Assembly (NCBI RefSeq): GCF_013822795.1
Contig: NZ_PNLB01000002.1
Coordinates: 62,001 to 126,000, forward strand
Direction: 5' to 3'
Length of the DNA: 64,000 nt
Source of the DNA: Phenylobacterium sp.
GTDB taxonomy: Bacteria; Pseudomonadota; Alphaproteobacteria; Caulobacterales; Caulobacteraceae
In this document: in pieces, positions 8,844-17,488 of the stretch
Layout of the letters: every line of letters starts with the position of its first letter
Numbering within the stretch: the first letter of the stretch is position 1
Position numbers and translations under genes: made by a program
The notes under the pieces: model-generated
What the model was told of the DNA's origin: nothing
Seen by the model: the letters and a program-made list of their open reading frames with translations, nothing else
Database searches by the model: none

Positions 8844-9176
8844 ATGAACGGTTACGCTTGGCTAGGTCTGGCCATCGTCGCGGAGGTGATCGCCACCACC
8901 GCCCTCAAGGCCTCCGACAGCTTCTCGAAGCTTGGCCCGTCGCTGATCACGGCGGTCGGCTACGGGGTCGCCTTCTACTGCCTGTCGCACTCGATGAAGA
9001 CGGTGCCGGTCGGGGTCGGCTACGCGATCTGGTCGGGCGTCGGCATCGTGCTGATCACCATCATCGCCTGGGTGCTGTTCAAGCAGCGGCTCGACCCGCC
9101 GGCCCTGGCCGGCATGGGCCTGATCGTGGCCGGCGTGCTGGTGATCAACGTCTTCTCCAAGAGCTCGGCCCACTGA
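8844..9176 (+). CDS. Small multidrug resistance (SMR) family efflux transporter
   Basis: 110 residues and four predicted membrane helices, the standard SMR size. Glu14 in LAIVAEVIATTALKAS is the proton/substrate-coupling glutamate of EmrE-type transporters. GVGYAIWSGVGIVLI is the conserved TM3 motif with Trp and GxG. A strong GAGGAGCAGGG precedes the ATG. The dimer normally exports quaternary ammonium compounds or other cations in exchange for protons. The sequence looks closer to the EmrE/QacE branch than to the guanidinium-exporting SugE/Gdx branch (recognition only). Single gene, diverging from the EF-G-like gene. Confidence 0.9.
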   Translation: MNGYAWLGLAIVAEVIATTALKASDSFSKLGPSLITAVGYGVAFYCLSHSMKTVPVGVGYAIWSGVGIVLITIIAWVLFKQRLDPPALAGMGLIVAGVLVINVFSKSSAH

Positions 9177-9182
9177 TCGGCT

Positions 9183-9647
9183 TCAGTGGGCGCCGGCCGC
9201 CTCGACCTCCAGCGCCAGCCGCTCGATCCCCTCGCGGGTGCCGTGGATGCGATCCTCCAGGTCGTCGTGGCCATCGAAATAGGCCAGCTGCTCGGTCATC
9301 CGCATGAAGGTCGCCGCGCCCTCGGCGCTGAACTCCACCGTCACCAGCGAGGCCGACAGCCGCTTGCCGCCGACCTCGACGTCGTAGGCGAAGACGATCC
9401 GCGCATCGGGTACGATGTCGAAGAACACCTTCTCCACCCGCTGGCTCACCCCGCCAGGCAGCTCGGCGCGATAGCTCTCCCGCCCGCCGACCCGGAAATC
9501 CATGGTCAGCGCGGTCTCGCCCTCCTCGACGTGGCAGTCGGACCAGCGCTTCTTGGCCTCCAGATCAGCCCAGGCCCCGAACACCGCCGCCGGCGGCGCG
9601 GCGAACCGGCGCTCGATCACGAAGCTGGTGTGGCTCGCCGACGTCAT
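9183..9647 (-). CDS. SRPBCC (AHSA1/START-like) domain protein
   Basis: 154 residues from ATG 9647, which overlaps the ArsR stop as ATGA; a start at 9710 would lie deep inside that gene. It has the AHSA1-type pattern FVIERRFAAPPAAVFGAWADLEAKKRW at the N-terminus, a central beta-sheet including FVYDVEVGGKRLS-like strands, and a C-terminal helix. These helix-grip proteins bind hydrophobic ligands. ArsR-SRPBCC pairs are very common, and the partner usually responds to unknown ligands or stress. It is the last gene of the GST-ArsR-SRPBCC operon. Confidence 0.85.
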   Translation of the reverse strand: MTSASHTSFVIERRFAAPPAAVFGAWADLEAKKRWSDCHVEEGETALTMDFRVGGRESYRAELPGGVSQRVEKVFFDIVPDARIVFAYDVEVGGKRLSASLVTVEFSAEGAATFMRMTEQLAYFDGHDDLEDRIHGTREGIERLALEVEAAGAH

Positions 9648-9976
9648 CGATCGTCTCCGCTCTTGGTCTGGGCCAGATAGGCGTCCAGCCGATCGAACTG
9701 CGCATTCCACGCCCGCTTGCGCTGGCTCACCCAGGCCTCCAGCCCGGCGAAGGCGTCGGGCGCCAGCCGGTAGGTCCGCACCCGCCCGGCCTTCTGCGAG
9801 GAGACCATGCCGCTGGCCTCCAAGATCGCCAGGTGCTTCATCACCGACGGCAGCGCCAGGGTGGTCGGCGCCGCCAGCTGGCTGGCCGAGGCCGGGCCGC
9901 TGGCTAGCCGGTCGATCATCGCCCGCCGGCCCGGATCGGCCAGGGCCGTGAACACCCGGTCCAGCCCCTCGCTCAT
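9644..9976 (-). CDS. ArsR/SmtB-type winged-helix transcriptional regulator
   Basis: 110 residues. The winged-helix motif is visible: FTALADPGRRAMIDRLASG, then SQLAAPTTLALPSVMKHLAILEASGMV (recognition helix about 44-60), then the wing KAGRVRTYRL. No Cys-based metal site (such as CxC) is present, so it is not a metal sensor of the ArsR type but belongs to the DUF2087/HTH_20-like members that pair with SRPBCC proteins. It overlaps the GST stop by 4 bases upstream and the SRPBCC start by 4 bases downstream, implying tight co-expression and probable autoregulation. Confidence 0.9.
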   Translation of the reverse strand: MSEGLDRVFTALADPGRRAMIDRLASGPASASQLAAPTTLALPSVMKHLAILEASGMVSSQKAGRVRTYRLAPDAFAGLEAWVSQRKRAWNAQFDRLDAYLAQTKSGDDR

Positions 9977-10641
9977 GCCTCCTCCAGGAAGCGCGCCGGC
10001 ATCAGCTCGCGATAGGGGAAGTAGTCGAAGAACGGCCGCGCCTCAGTCAGCGTCCGCGCCACCGACGGCCGCGCCAGCAGCCGCTCGAAATAGCCGCCCA
10101 GCTCGCCCCGTTCCGCGCCCCACGGCTCGACGATCCCGGCGTAGAACAGCGCCGGGGTCGCCGCGCAGTCAGCCAGGCTGAAGGCCTCGCCCGCCGCCCA
10201 AGTGCGCCCGGCCATGTGACCGTCGATCAGGCCATAGGCCATCTGCAGCATGTCGCGGGCGTTCTCGACCCCGCGCGGATCCTTCTCACCGTCGGCCCGC
10301 ATCCGGTCGGCGACGATCTTCTGCATCGGCGTCATCACGTACTGGTCGAACAGGCGGTCCCACAGCCGCGCCTCCAGCCGCGCCTCGGCGTCCGCTGGCA
10401 GCATCGGCGGGCCGGGATAGTGCGTATCCAGATATTCGAGCTGGATGCTGGTCTCCGGCACCACCCGCTCCCCATCGACCAGCAGCGGGATCTTCGCGGT
10501 CGGCCACATCGCCGCGAACTCGTCCGCCGTCTGCGAAAGATCGAGCACCCGCGCCTCGAACGGCGTCCCGCGCTCATAGAGCCCGATCAGCACCTTATGG
10601 CAGTAGGACGACAGCGGGTGGAAGTGCAGCACCAGGCTCAT
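9973..10641 (-). CDS. Glutathione S-transferase family protein
   Basis: 222 residues with a two-domain GST layout. The thioredoxin-like domain (about 1-78) begins LVLHFHPLSSYCHKVLIGLYE and contains AKIPLLVDG with the cis-Pro, then VPETSIQLEYLD (the ES/TS glutathione-binding turn). The helical domain (about 85-215) includes AWDRLFDQYVMTPMQ-like helices and FSLADCAATPALFY. The Ser/Cys pair at 11-14 is a candidate thiol-activating residue. It is the first gene of the operon with arsR and SRPBCC, suggesting a detoxification function under ArsR control (inference). Confidence 0.88.
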   Translation of the reverse strand: MSLVLHFHPLSSYCHKVLIGLYERGTPFEARVLDLSQTADEFAAMWPTAKIPLLVDGERVVPETSIQLEYLDTHYPGPPMLPADAEARLEARLWDRLFDQYVMTPMQKIVADRMRADGEKDPRGVENARDMLQMAYGLIDGHMAGRTWAAGEAFSLADCAATPALFYAGIVEPWGAERGELGGYFERLLARPSVARTLTEARPFFDYFPYRELMPARFLEEA

Positions 10642-10656
10642 CAGCTCGGCTCCAAT

Positions 10657-10678
10657 TAGTTTCCGCAGGAGCTAACTA
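10657..10678. promoter_or_regulatory. Candidate ArsR operator: TAGTT-N12-AACTA
   Basis: An inverted repeat TAGTT (10657-10661) / AACTA (10674-10678) lies 16-37 bases upstream of the GST start codon, in the only AT-rich part of the leader. Its position suits repression of the GST-arsR-SRPBCC operon. The arms are short and the assignment is inference. Confidence 0.35.
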
Positions 10679-10766
10679 TCCGACACCGCACGTGGCAAGG
10701 AAAACTTTTCCCAGAAGCTAAGTATCTCGCCGCCTCGCCGGAGGAGGAAAGCCCCACACCCCGAGC

Positions 10767-10900
10767 GTCATCCCGGTCTGCGAAGCAAGACCGGGCCCCA
10801 TGAGCACCGGATGGATCATATCTCGGCTCGGCCGCGCCCCATCCAGCCCCTCGGGCGCGAATGGGTCCCGGACAAGCGCTGTCGCGCTTTCCGGGATGAC
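10767..10900. repeat. Interspersed long inverted repeat, family B copy 2
   Basis: A 134-base element with the same ends (GTCATCCCGG / CCGGGATGAC) and the same right arm GAATGGGTCCCGGACA as the copy at 6547. The loop region differs between copies. It lies between the DinG-type helicase end and the promoter of the GST operon. Confidence 0.8.
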
Positions 10901-10916
10901 ACCTTGTGTGCGCCGC

Positions 10917-13730
10917 CTACTCCGCCGAGATCGGCGCCGCCGGCCCCAGGAACTCCGTCACCGCCTCGATGACCTCGACCAGGCACAGCCGGTCGACGCG
11001 CACGCCTTCGGGCAGGCCGGAGAACAGCCGCGTCGGGGCGGCGGCGTCCAGCATCACGAACACGCCCTTGTCGTCGGCCCGGCGGATCAGCCGGCCGAAG
11101 GCCTGCGAGATGCGGGCGCGGGCGACGTTGTCGTCATAGACCTTGCCGCCGAACCGGGCGCGTCGGGCCTTGTGCAGGATGTCAGGCCGCGGCCAGGGCA
11201 CCCGGTCGAAGGCCAGCAGCCGCAGCGAACGGCCTGGCACGTCGACCCCGTCGCGGACCGCGTCGGTGCCCAGCAGGCAGGCGTCCTCTTCCGCGCGGAA
11301 GATATCGACCAGGGCGCCGACCTCCAGCGGGTCGACATGCTGGGCGTAGAGCGCCAGCCCCTTGTCGGCCAACGGCGCGGCGATCCGCTCGTGCACCGCG
11401 CGCAGCCGGCGAATGGCGGTGAACAGGCCCAAGCCCCCGCCGCCGGCCGCCAGGAACAACTCGCGCATGGCGGCCGCCACCTGGCGCGGATCGTCGCGGC
11501 CGATGTCGGTGACCACATAGGCCCGGGCGTTGGCCGCATAGTCGAACGGCGAGGCCAGCTTCAGGGTCTTGGGTCGGTCGGGCAGCCGCGCCGCCCCGGT
11601 GCGCATCTCGGCCAAGGCGAACGGATCGTCCAGGGTCGGGTCGGTCAGGGTGGCGCTGGTCACCAGCACACCATGCGCCGGGGCGATGACGGCGTTGGTC
11701 AGCGGCTCGGTCGGGTCGACCCAGTGCCGGCGGCAGGCGGCGTCCACCACCCGGCCATAGAGGAAGGTCGCGTCGAACCAGTCGACGAAGTCCGGATCGT
11801 CCTCGGCGTCCTCGTCGATGGCGCGCAGCATCGAGCGCCAGGCCGGCAGCAGCATCCGGCAGCGGCGGTCGAGACCGCGCAGCGCCCCCTCGATCCGGCC
11901 GCGGTCGCTGGTGACGATCTGGCTGGCCTCTTCGTCGAGCAGGTCCTCCAGGTGCCGCGCCAGGGCCAGCAGCGGGGCCTCGATCTTGGCCAGCGCCGCG
12001 GCGGCCTCGCGGGCGGTGGCCCGCACCCGGTCCAGGGCCGGGCGCGCCGCGCACTCCATGCCGACGTCGGACGGCGCGGCCCGCGCCCGCAGCTGTTCGA
12101 TCACCGCCACCAGGAACAGCTCGATCGGCCCGATCGGATTGACCTCGCCGTTCGGCGGCGCGATGCGGCCGGACCAGCCCTCGCCCGGCAGGGCGGCGGC
12201 GGCCTGGATGGCCGCGATCAGCGCTTCGCGGGCGTCCTCGCGGTCGCCCAGCATGTCCATCAACCGCGCTTCCAGCCCGCGCCCGCGACGGCCGCGGCCT
12301 TCCGGACCGCGGATCCAGCGGCGCAGCTCGGCGGTCTCCTGCCCCGACAGCGCCGCGGCGAAGGCCGCGTCGGCGGCGTCGAACAGGTGGTGGCCCTCGT
12401 CGAAGACGATGCGCTTGAGTTGGGTGGTCTCGCCGTCGGCCTTGGAGCCGCGCGCCGCGCGGGCCCCGTCGAACGCCGCCTGGGTCAGCACCAGGGCGTG
12501 GTTGGCGATCACCAGGTCGGCCTTGCGTGAACCGCGGATCGCCTTCTCGACGAAGCAGGCGCGATAGTGCTGGCAGCCGGTGTGCACGCACTCGCCGCGC
12601 CGGTCGACCAGGTTGGCGGCGCTCGCCTGCCCCGCGGCCGGGACGGCGAACAGGGTCGGCAGCCAGGCCGGGAAGTCGCCGCCGGTCATGTCGCCGTCGC
12701 GGGTGGCCCGCGCCCAGCGCGCGGTCAGCGCCATGCCGATCAGATCGGCCCCGCCGAGCTGGGCGGTGTTGGCCAGGTCCTGGAAGTTCAGCAGGCAGAG
12801 ATAGTTCTCGCGCCCCTTGCGCACGACCGCCTTCTTGGCGCGCACCTTGGGGTCGGGAAAGATCGAATGGCTCTCGCGTTCGATCTGCCGCTGCAGGGCC
12901 CGGGTATAGGTCGAGACCCAGACCGACGGGCCGTTGGCCTCGGCCCACAGCGAGGCCGGCGCCAGATAGCCGAGGGTCTTGCCGACCCCGGTCCCGGCCT
13001 CGGCCAGCATCATCCGCGGCTCGCCTTCGCGCTCGCGCGGGGCGAAGGCGAAGGCCGCCTCCTGGGCGTACTCGGCCTGGGCCGGGCGGGTCTCGTCCAG
13101 CCCCGAGCGTTGCAGCAGCTCGGCCAGCCGCTGGCCGGCCTCCTCCGGAACGACGGGCCGCGAGCTCGCCTCGCCGGGCGGTGCCTGATCCTCCCACTCG
13201 GCGATGCGGGTCCAGACGTCCATGCCCGAGGTGCGGAACTGGTTGCCGACCGGGGCCGAGCGCAGGGCCGCGACCACCGAGGGCCCCCACGCCCAGCCGG
13301 CGCGCATCATGGTCTCGGCCAGGGCCAGCGCCTCTTCCCGGCTAGGCTGCGGCGTCGCCGCGATCTCGTTCAGCAGCAGCGTGCAGGCCGCGCGCAGCGC
13401 CTCGGCCTGCGCCTGCGCGCCCTTCGGTTCGGGCTGGCCCAGCGCCAGGGCCAGACCCACCGACGACGGCGCGCAGAAGGTCGCCGGCCGGGCGAAGGCG
13501 TAGAGCTCGAGGGCGTCGAACAGCCCGGGCATCCGCGGCGGCGCATTGAGCCCCAGCCGCCGCGCGGTCATCGAGGCGTGGGCGACGAGCACAGGGCCGC
13601 GTTGCAGCAGATCACGGGCGTCCGGCGCGCGGATCGCCTGGCCGCCGGTCGCGTCGGCGACGCCGCCCCGCGGCCCCGGCAACACCACCAGGGCGGGCGC
13701 AAGATCCAGACTCGGTGCCGGGGCGTTCAC
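10917..13730 (-). CDS. DinG/XPD-type ATP-dependent DNA helicase with degenerate exonuclease-like N-terminus
   Basis: 937 residues from GTG 13730. Residues about 240-900 form an SF2 Fe-S helicase: Walker A AEAGTGVGKT (243-252), four cysteines at 312, 381, 386 and 392 between motifs Ia and II that fit a 4Fe-4S cluster, DEGHH Walker B (444-448), VTSATLT, and motif VI QAFGRLIRRADD near the C-terminus. Residues about 10-165 resemble a DnaQ/DEDD exonuclease fold (LVAHASMTARRLGL, FDALELYAFARP), but the catalytic acids are missing. DinG helicases unwind 5'-3' and resolve R-loops and damaged forks. The gene is called dinG-like rather than named because several paralogs exist. Confidence 0.88.
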   Translation of the reverse strand: MNAPAPSLDLAPALVVLPGPRGGVADATGGQAIRAPDARDLLQRGPVLVAHASMTARRLGLNAPPRMPGLFDALELYAFARPATFCAPSSVGLALALGQPEPKGAQAQAEALRAACTLLLNEIAATPQPSREEALALAETMMRAGWAWGPSVVAALRSAPVGNQFRTSGMDVWTRIAEWEDQAPPGEASSRPVVPEEAGQRLAELLQRSGLDETRPAQAEYAQEAAFAFAPREREGEPRMMLAEAGTGVGKTLGYLAPASLWAEANGPSVWVSTYTRALQRQIERESHSIFPDPKVRAKKAVVRKGRENYLCLLNFQDLANTAQLGGADLIGMALTARWARATRDGDMTGGDFPAWLPTLFAVPAAGQASAANLVDRRGECVHTGCQHYRACFVEKAIRGSRKADLVIANHALVLTQAAFDGARAARGSKADGETTQLKRIVFDEGHHLFDAADAAFAAALSGQETAELRRWIRGPEGRGRRGRGLEARLMDMLGDREDAREALIAAIQAAAALPGEGWSGRIAPPNGEVNPIGPIELFLVAVIEQLRARAAPSDVGMECAARPALDRVRATAREAAAALAKIEAPLLALARHLEDLLDEEASQIVTSDRGRIEGALRGLDRRCRMLLPAWRSMLRAIDEDAEDDPDFVDWFDATFLYGRVVDAACRRHWVDPTEPLTNAVIAPAHGVLVTSATLTDPTLDDPFALAEMRTGAARLPDRPKTLKLASPFDYAANARAYVVTDIGRDDPRQVAAAMRELFLAAGGGGLGLFTAIRRLRAVHERIAAPLADKGLALYAQHVDPLEVGALVDIFRAEEDACLLGTDAVRDGVDVPGRSLRLLAFDRVPWPRPDILHKARRARFGGKVYDDNVARARISQAFGRLIRRADDKGVFVMLDAAAPTRLFSGLPEGVRVDRLCLVEVIEAVTEFLGPAAPISAE

Positions 13731-13798
13731 ACCGCCTTGCTAGCGGCTTTCGGCAGGAAACGGAAAGGGAACGTTGAAAACCTGCCGATAGGCCGCAT

Positions 13799-14227
13799 TT
13801 ACTCGCCGATCGCCTCGCCGGAGCCGCCGAATTCGGCCGGAAAGTCTTTCAGTTTCGGCAGGCCGTCCTTCATCCGCAGCACGGTCTCGGCATAGTTGAC
13901 GTGGACGCCGGGCTCGAATTGAAGCGTCGGGATCGTCGCGGCGAACACGTCGACCAGCTTCAGCGGCGGATGATTGGCCATCAGATGGCCGCCGCATTTG
14001 CTGCAATACTTGCGCTCGCTCATCTCGGTCTTGGCGAAGGTCGCCACATATTCCTCGCCGGCCGTCACCTTGACCGCCGACGGCTCCCAGAGACTGAAGG
14101 CGTTGACCGGCCCGCCCGACCACGATCGGCAGGATCTACAATGGCAATAGCCCATGGCTGCCGGTTGGCCCGTGACCTCGATCTTAACTGAACCGCAAAA
14201 GCACTCACCCGGATACGTCTGAGACAT
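13799..14227 (-). CDS. GFA (glutathione-dependent formaldehyde-activating/CENP-V) family protein
   Basis: 142 residues. The zinc-binding pattern of the family is present: CFCGSVKIEV near residue 9, CHCRSCRSWSGGP (about 28-40) and YCSKCGGHL (about 74-82), giving the paired CxC and CxxC ligands of the GFA fold. The family contains the Paracoccus Gfa protein, originally proposed to speed formation of S-hydroxymethylglutathione. Most members have no proven activity. It is 68 bases upstream of the helicase on the same strand but in a separate functional context. Confidence 0.88.
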   Translation of the reverse strand: MSQTYPGECFCGSVKIEVTGQPAAMGYCHCRSCRSWSGGPVNAFSLWEPSAVKVTAGEEYVATFAKTEMSERKYCSKCGGHLMANHPPLKLVDVFAATIPTLQFEPGVHVNYAETVLRMKDGLPKLKDFPAEFGGSGEAIGE

Positions 14228-14374
14228 GCTCGGCTCCTGTCAGCTTATGCGCGACGGGCGCAAGTCTACGCCCCCCGCGTGCGCCGACCACCGACTCAGG
14301 GGGCCCGCTGCGCAACCCAAACTTGACTCGAACAAATAAAGAACAAAGCTCTAGTCAATTCGTGGAGGTAGGAA

Positions 14375-14974
14375 ATGGGTTTCGCGCTAGACATGGCTTC
14401 GGTCGACGGGCTCAACAAAGACGAAGCTCTGCGACGCCTGGGATACGTGGACACTGGCCGGAAAACCGACCGCATCGGGAGTGATGTGGCGTGGGCCGCC
14501 TCCAAGGGCCGAGTTGTTCTCGTCACGCGATACGGTTGGCTCGGGCCTGCCCGCCTCGCGGAGCTCTCCGGCGGAGCCTCGCTCGTCGCCGGGCGGTTCG
14601 AGACCCGCGTCGGCGAAAGCCACGCTTGGGGCTATCGCAACGGCGTCCGTATCTGGTCAGTCCTGCGCACCGAGGAAAGACTCTACGATGACCAGTATGG
14701 CCTGACGGTCGACGGCGCGCCGCCGCCGGAGTTCGCTGTGATCCGCGACCGCCTGTTGGCCGAACGCCGGGCCGAAATCCACGAAGGCGATGAGCCTGAC
14801 GAAGACTTGTTCGATCTGCCCGAGGCCTTGGTCGACGCCCTCGGCGGCTGGACTCCAGAAGGCGAAGGCAGTGAGGATTTGCAGTTCTTCGTCGCGGCTG
14901 CGGACGGGACCGCCGAACCGCGCTACTCTGGCTTCATCAGTCGCTTACTCAAGGTCTTCGGCCGTTCCCGGTAG
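14375..14974 (+). CDS. Hypothetical protein, orphan
   Basis: 199 residues that I do not recognise. A strong GGAGGTAGGAA precedes the ATG. There is no signal peptide and no membrane segment; the N-terminal half is mixed alpha/beta (for example GRVVLVTRYGWLGPARLAELSGG, AWGYRNGVRIWSVLRTEE), with an acidic stretch EGDEPDEDLFDLPEALVD (about 138-155) and a basic C-terminal tail LLKVFGRSR. The upstream 147 bases contain an AT-rich tract (14330-14355) unlike the surroundings, which may be its promoter or a sign of acquisition. There are no co-directional partners except lhr 42 bases downstream. Confidence 0.65.
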   Translation: MGFALDMASVDGLNKDEALRRLGYVDTGRKTDRIGSDVAWAASKGRVVLVTRYGWLGPARLAELSGGASLVAGRFETRVGESHAWGYRNGVRIWSVLRTEERLYDDQYGLTVDGAPPPEFAVIRDRLLAERRAEIHEGDEPDEDLFDLPEALVDALGGWTPEGEGSEDLQFFVAAADGTAEPRYSGFISRLLKVFGRSR

Positions 14975-15016
14975 GCGACGCTTGCGCGAAACGTAACGCG
15001 AACATCATATGGGGCG

Positions 15017-17488
15017 ATGGCTGACGCAGCAGCGCTCCCTACCGACCTCCTGCCCGATAAGTTCGCCGCCTGGTTCGAAGCCCGCGGCTGGAGCCCGCGC
15101 GCGCATCAGCTGGACATGGTGGCCAAGGCTCGCGAAGGCCGCGACGCCCTGCTCATCGCGCCGACCGGCGGCGGCAAGACCCTGGCCGGCTTCCTGCCCA
15201 GCCTGATCGAGCTCGCCGAACGCCCGCCGGCCAACGCGCCGCGCGGCATTCACACGCTTTACATCTCACCCCTGAAGGCGCTGGCCGTCGACGTTGAGCG
15301 CAACCTGATGGCCCCGATCCTCCAGATGAGCCTTCCGATCGTCGCCGAGAGCCGCACCGGCGACACCGGGATCTCGCGCCGCCAGCGCCAGCGGGTGAAG
15401 CCGCCGGACATCCTGCTGACCACGCCCGAACAGCTGGCGCTGTTCTGCGCCTGGGAAGGCGCGCGGCTCTATTTCGAGAGCCTGTCCTGCGTGATCCTCG
15501 ACGAGATCCACACCCTGCACGGCTCCAAGCGCGGCGACCTGCTGGCGCTGGACCTGGCGCGGCTGCAGCAGTTCGCGCCGAACCTGCGGCGCGTGGGCCT
15601 CTCGGCGACGGTCGATGATCCCGACGTCATCCGCCGCTGGATGGGGTTTGGCCGCGCCGCCGACACCCACGAGCAGGTCGCCCTGGTCCGCGGCCCGGCC
15701 GGCGCGCCGCCGATCGTCGACATGCTGCTGTCGGAGGGCAAGGTCCCCTGGGCCGGCCACACCGCCAAGCACGCCATGGACGAGGTCTACGAGACCATCA
15801 AGCAGGCCCGGACCGCCCTCGTCTTCGTCAACACCCGCTTCCAGGCCGAGTTCGCCTTCCAGGAGCTCTGGCGGCTGAACGAGGACAATCTTCCCATCGC
15901 CCTGCACCACGGCAGCCTGGCCGCCGAGCAGCGGCGCAAGGTCGAGGCGGCGATGGCGCGCGGCGAGTTGCGCGCCGTGGTCTGCACTTCGACGCTCGAC
16001 CTCGGCATCGACTGGGGCGACGTCGACCTGGTCATCCAGCTGGCCAGCCCCAAGGGCGCCAGCCGCATGGTCCAGCGGATCGGCCGCGCCAACCACCGCC
16101 TGGACGAGCCGAGCCGCGCCCTCTTCGTGCCGGCCAACCGCTTCGAGATGCTGGAGTGCCAGGCCGCCCGCGAGGCCATCGCCGAGAACCGCTTCGACGG
16201 CGAGCCGACCCGCATCGGCGCGCTCGACGTCCTGGCCCAGCACGTCATGGGCTGCGCCTGCTCCGAGCCGTTCGACCTGCTGGCCTTCTACGACGAGATC
16301 ACCAGCGCCGGCCCCTATCGCGACCTTGCCTGGGAAGACTACGAACAGGTCGTCGATTTCGTCTCCACCGGCGGCTATGCGCTGAAGACCTACGATCGCT
16401 TCCGCCGGATCGTGAAGACCCTCGACGGTCGCTGGAGCGTGCGAAACGCCGAGACCGCCCAGCGCCACCGGCTGAACGTCGGGGCCATCGTCTCGCCGGC
16501 CATGCTGGCCGTCCGCATCTCGATGGGCCGCGGCCGCGCCGGCCGAAAGATCGGCGAGGTCGAGGAGGGCATGCTGGAGATGCTCGACCCCGGCGACACC
16601 TTCGTCTTCGCCGGCCAGGTCTGGGCGCTGGTCGCCGTCACCGGCACCGAGGTGCTAGTCAGTCCCGCTACAAATCGGGATCCCAAGATGCCGTCCTGGG
16701 GCGGCTCGAAGTTCGCGCTGTCGACCTTTCTGGCCAAACGCGTGCGCGAGCTGATGTACGACCAGGAACACTGGCAGGTACTGCCTGCCGACGTCCGCGA
16801 ATGGCTTGAAATTCAACGGGATCATTCGCTGATCCCGCCGGCCGACGACCTGCTGCTGGAGACGTTTCCCCGCGGCAAGCGCCACTTCATGGTGGTCTAT
16901 CCGTTCGAAGGTCGCCTCGCCCACACCACGCTGGCCATGCTGCTGACCCGCCGCCTTGAGCGGCTCGGCGGCGCCCCCCTGGGCTTCGTCTGCAACGACT
17001 ACGCCCTGGCGATCTGGGCGCTGAAGCCCATGGACGGCCTCGATTTCGACGAGCTCTTCGCCCAGGACATGCTGGGCGACGATCTCGAGGCCTGGCTCGC
17101 CGAGAGCTTCATGATGAAGCGGGCCTTCAAGGGGTGCGCGATCATCTCGGGGCTCATCGAGCGGCGCTTTCCCGGGCATGAGAAGAGCGGCCGCCAAGTG
17201 ACCTTTTCGACGGACCTGATCTACGACGTGCTGCGCCGCCACCAACCCGATCATCTGCTGCTGCGCTGCGCGCGGCAGGACGCGGCCACCGGCCTGATCG
17301 ACGTGGCGCGACTGGGACAGTTGCTGGAGCGGATCTCCGGCCGTATCCGCCACTCGCCGCTTGAGCACCTGTCGCCGTTCTCGGTCCCGATCCTCTTGGA
17401 GATCGGCAAGGAGCGCTCGCCCGGCGACGCCGCCGAGATGATCCTGGCCGAGGCTGAGGAAGACCTGATCGCCGAGGCGATGTCGTGA
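15017..17488 (+). CDS. Ligase-associated Lhr-like DEXH-box helicase (Lhr-core)
   Basis: 823 residues, the length of the Lhr-core family. The N-terminal RecA lobe has the Q-motif region RAHQLDMV, Walker A IAPTGGGKTLAGF (48-60), ILDEIHTLHGSKRGD (DEIH box) and GLSATV. The second lobe has VFVNTRFQAEF, LHHGSLAAEQR, VVCTSTLDLGIDWGDVDLVIQ and QRIGRANHR (motif VI). The long C-terminal winged-helix/core part includes SWGGSKFALSTFLAKRVR. In many proteobacteria this gene lies with pdeM, an ATP-dependent ligase and an exonuclease in a DNA repair operon; here only pdeM follows, with a 4-base overlap. Confidence 0.92.
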   Translation: MADAAALPTDLLPDKFAAWFEARGWSPRAHQLDMVAKAREGRDALLIAPTGGGKTLAGFLPSLIELAERPPANAPRGIHTLYISPLKALAVDVERNLMAPILQMSLPIVAESRTGDTGISRRQRQRVKPPDILLTTPEQLALFCAWEGARLYFESLSCVILDEIHTLHGSKRGDLLALDLARLQQFAPNLRRVGLSATVDDPDVIRRWMGFGRAADTHEQVALVRGPAGAPPIVDMLLSEGKVPWAGHTAKHAMDEVYETIKQARTALVFVNTRFQAEFAFQELWRLNEDNLPIALHHGSLAAEQRRKVEAAMARGELRAVVCTSTLDLGIDWGDVDLVIQLASPKGASRMVQRIGRANHRLDEPSRALFVPANRFEMLECQAAREAIAENRFDGEPTRIGALDVLAQHVMGCACSEPFDLLAFYDEITSAGPYRDLAWEDYEQVVDFVSTGGYALKTYDRFRRIVKTLDGRWSVRNAETAQRHRLNVGAIVSPAMLAVRISMGRGRAGRKIGEVEEGMLEMLDPGDTFVFAGQVWALVAVTGTEVLVSPATNRDPKMPSWGGSKFALSTFLAKRVRELMYDQEHWQVLPADVREWLEIQRDHSLIPPADDLLLETFPRGKRHFMVVYPFEGRLAHTTLAMLLTRRLERLGGAPLGFVCNDYALAIWALKPMDGLDFDELFAQDMLGDDLEAWLAESFMMKRAFKGCAIISGLIERRFPGHEKSGRQVTFSTDLIYDVLRRHQPDHLLLRCARQDAATGLIDVARLGQLLERISGRIRHSPLEHLSPFSVPILLEIGKERSPGDAAEMILAEAEEDLIAEAMS

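Noticed and set aside
13740-14123. Second minus-strand frame overlapping the GFA gene, as a frameshifted copy
   Set aside because: The 13799-14227 frame has all zinc motifs intact, so no frameshift is needed.
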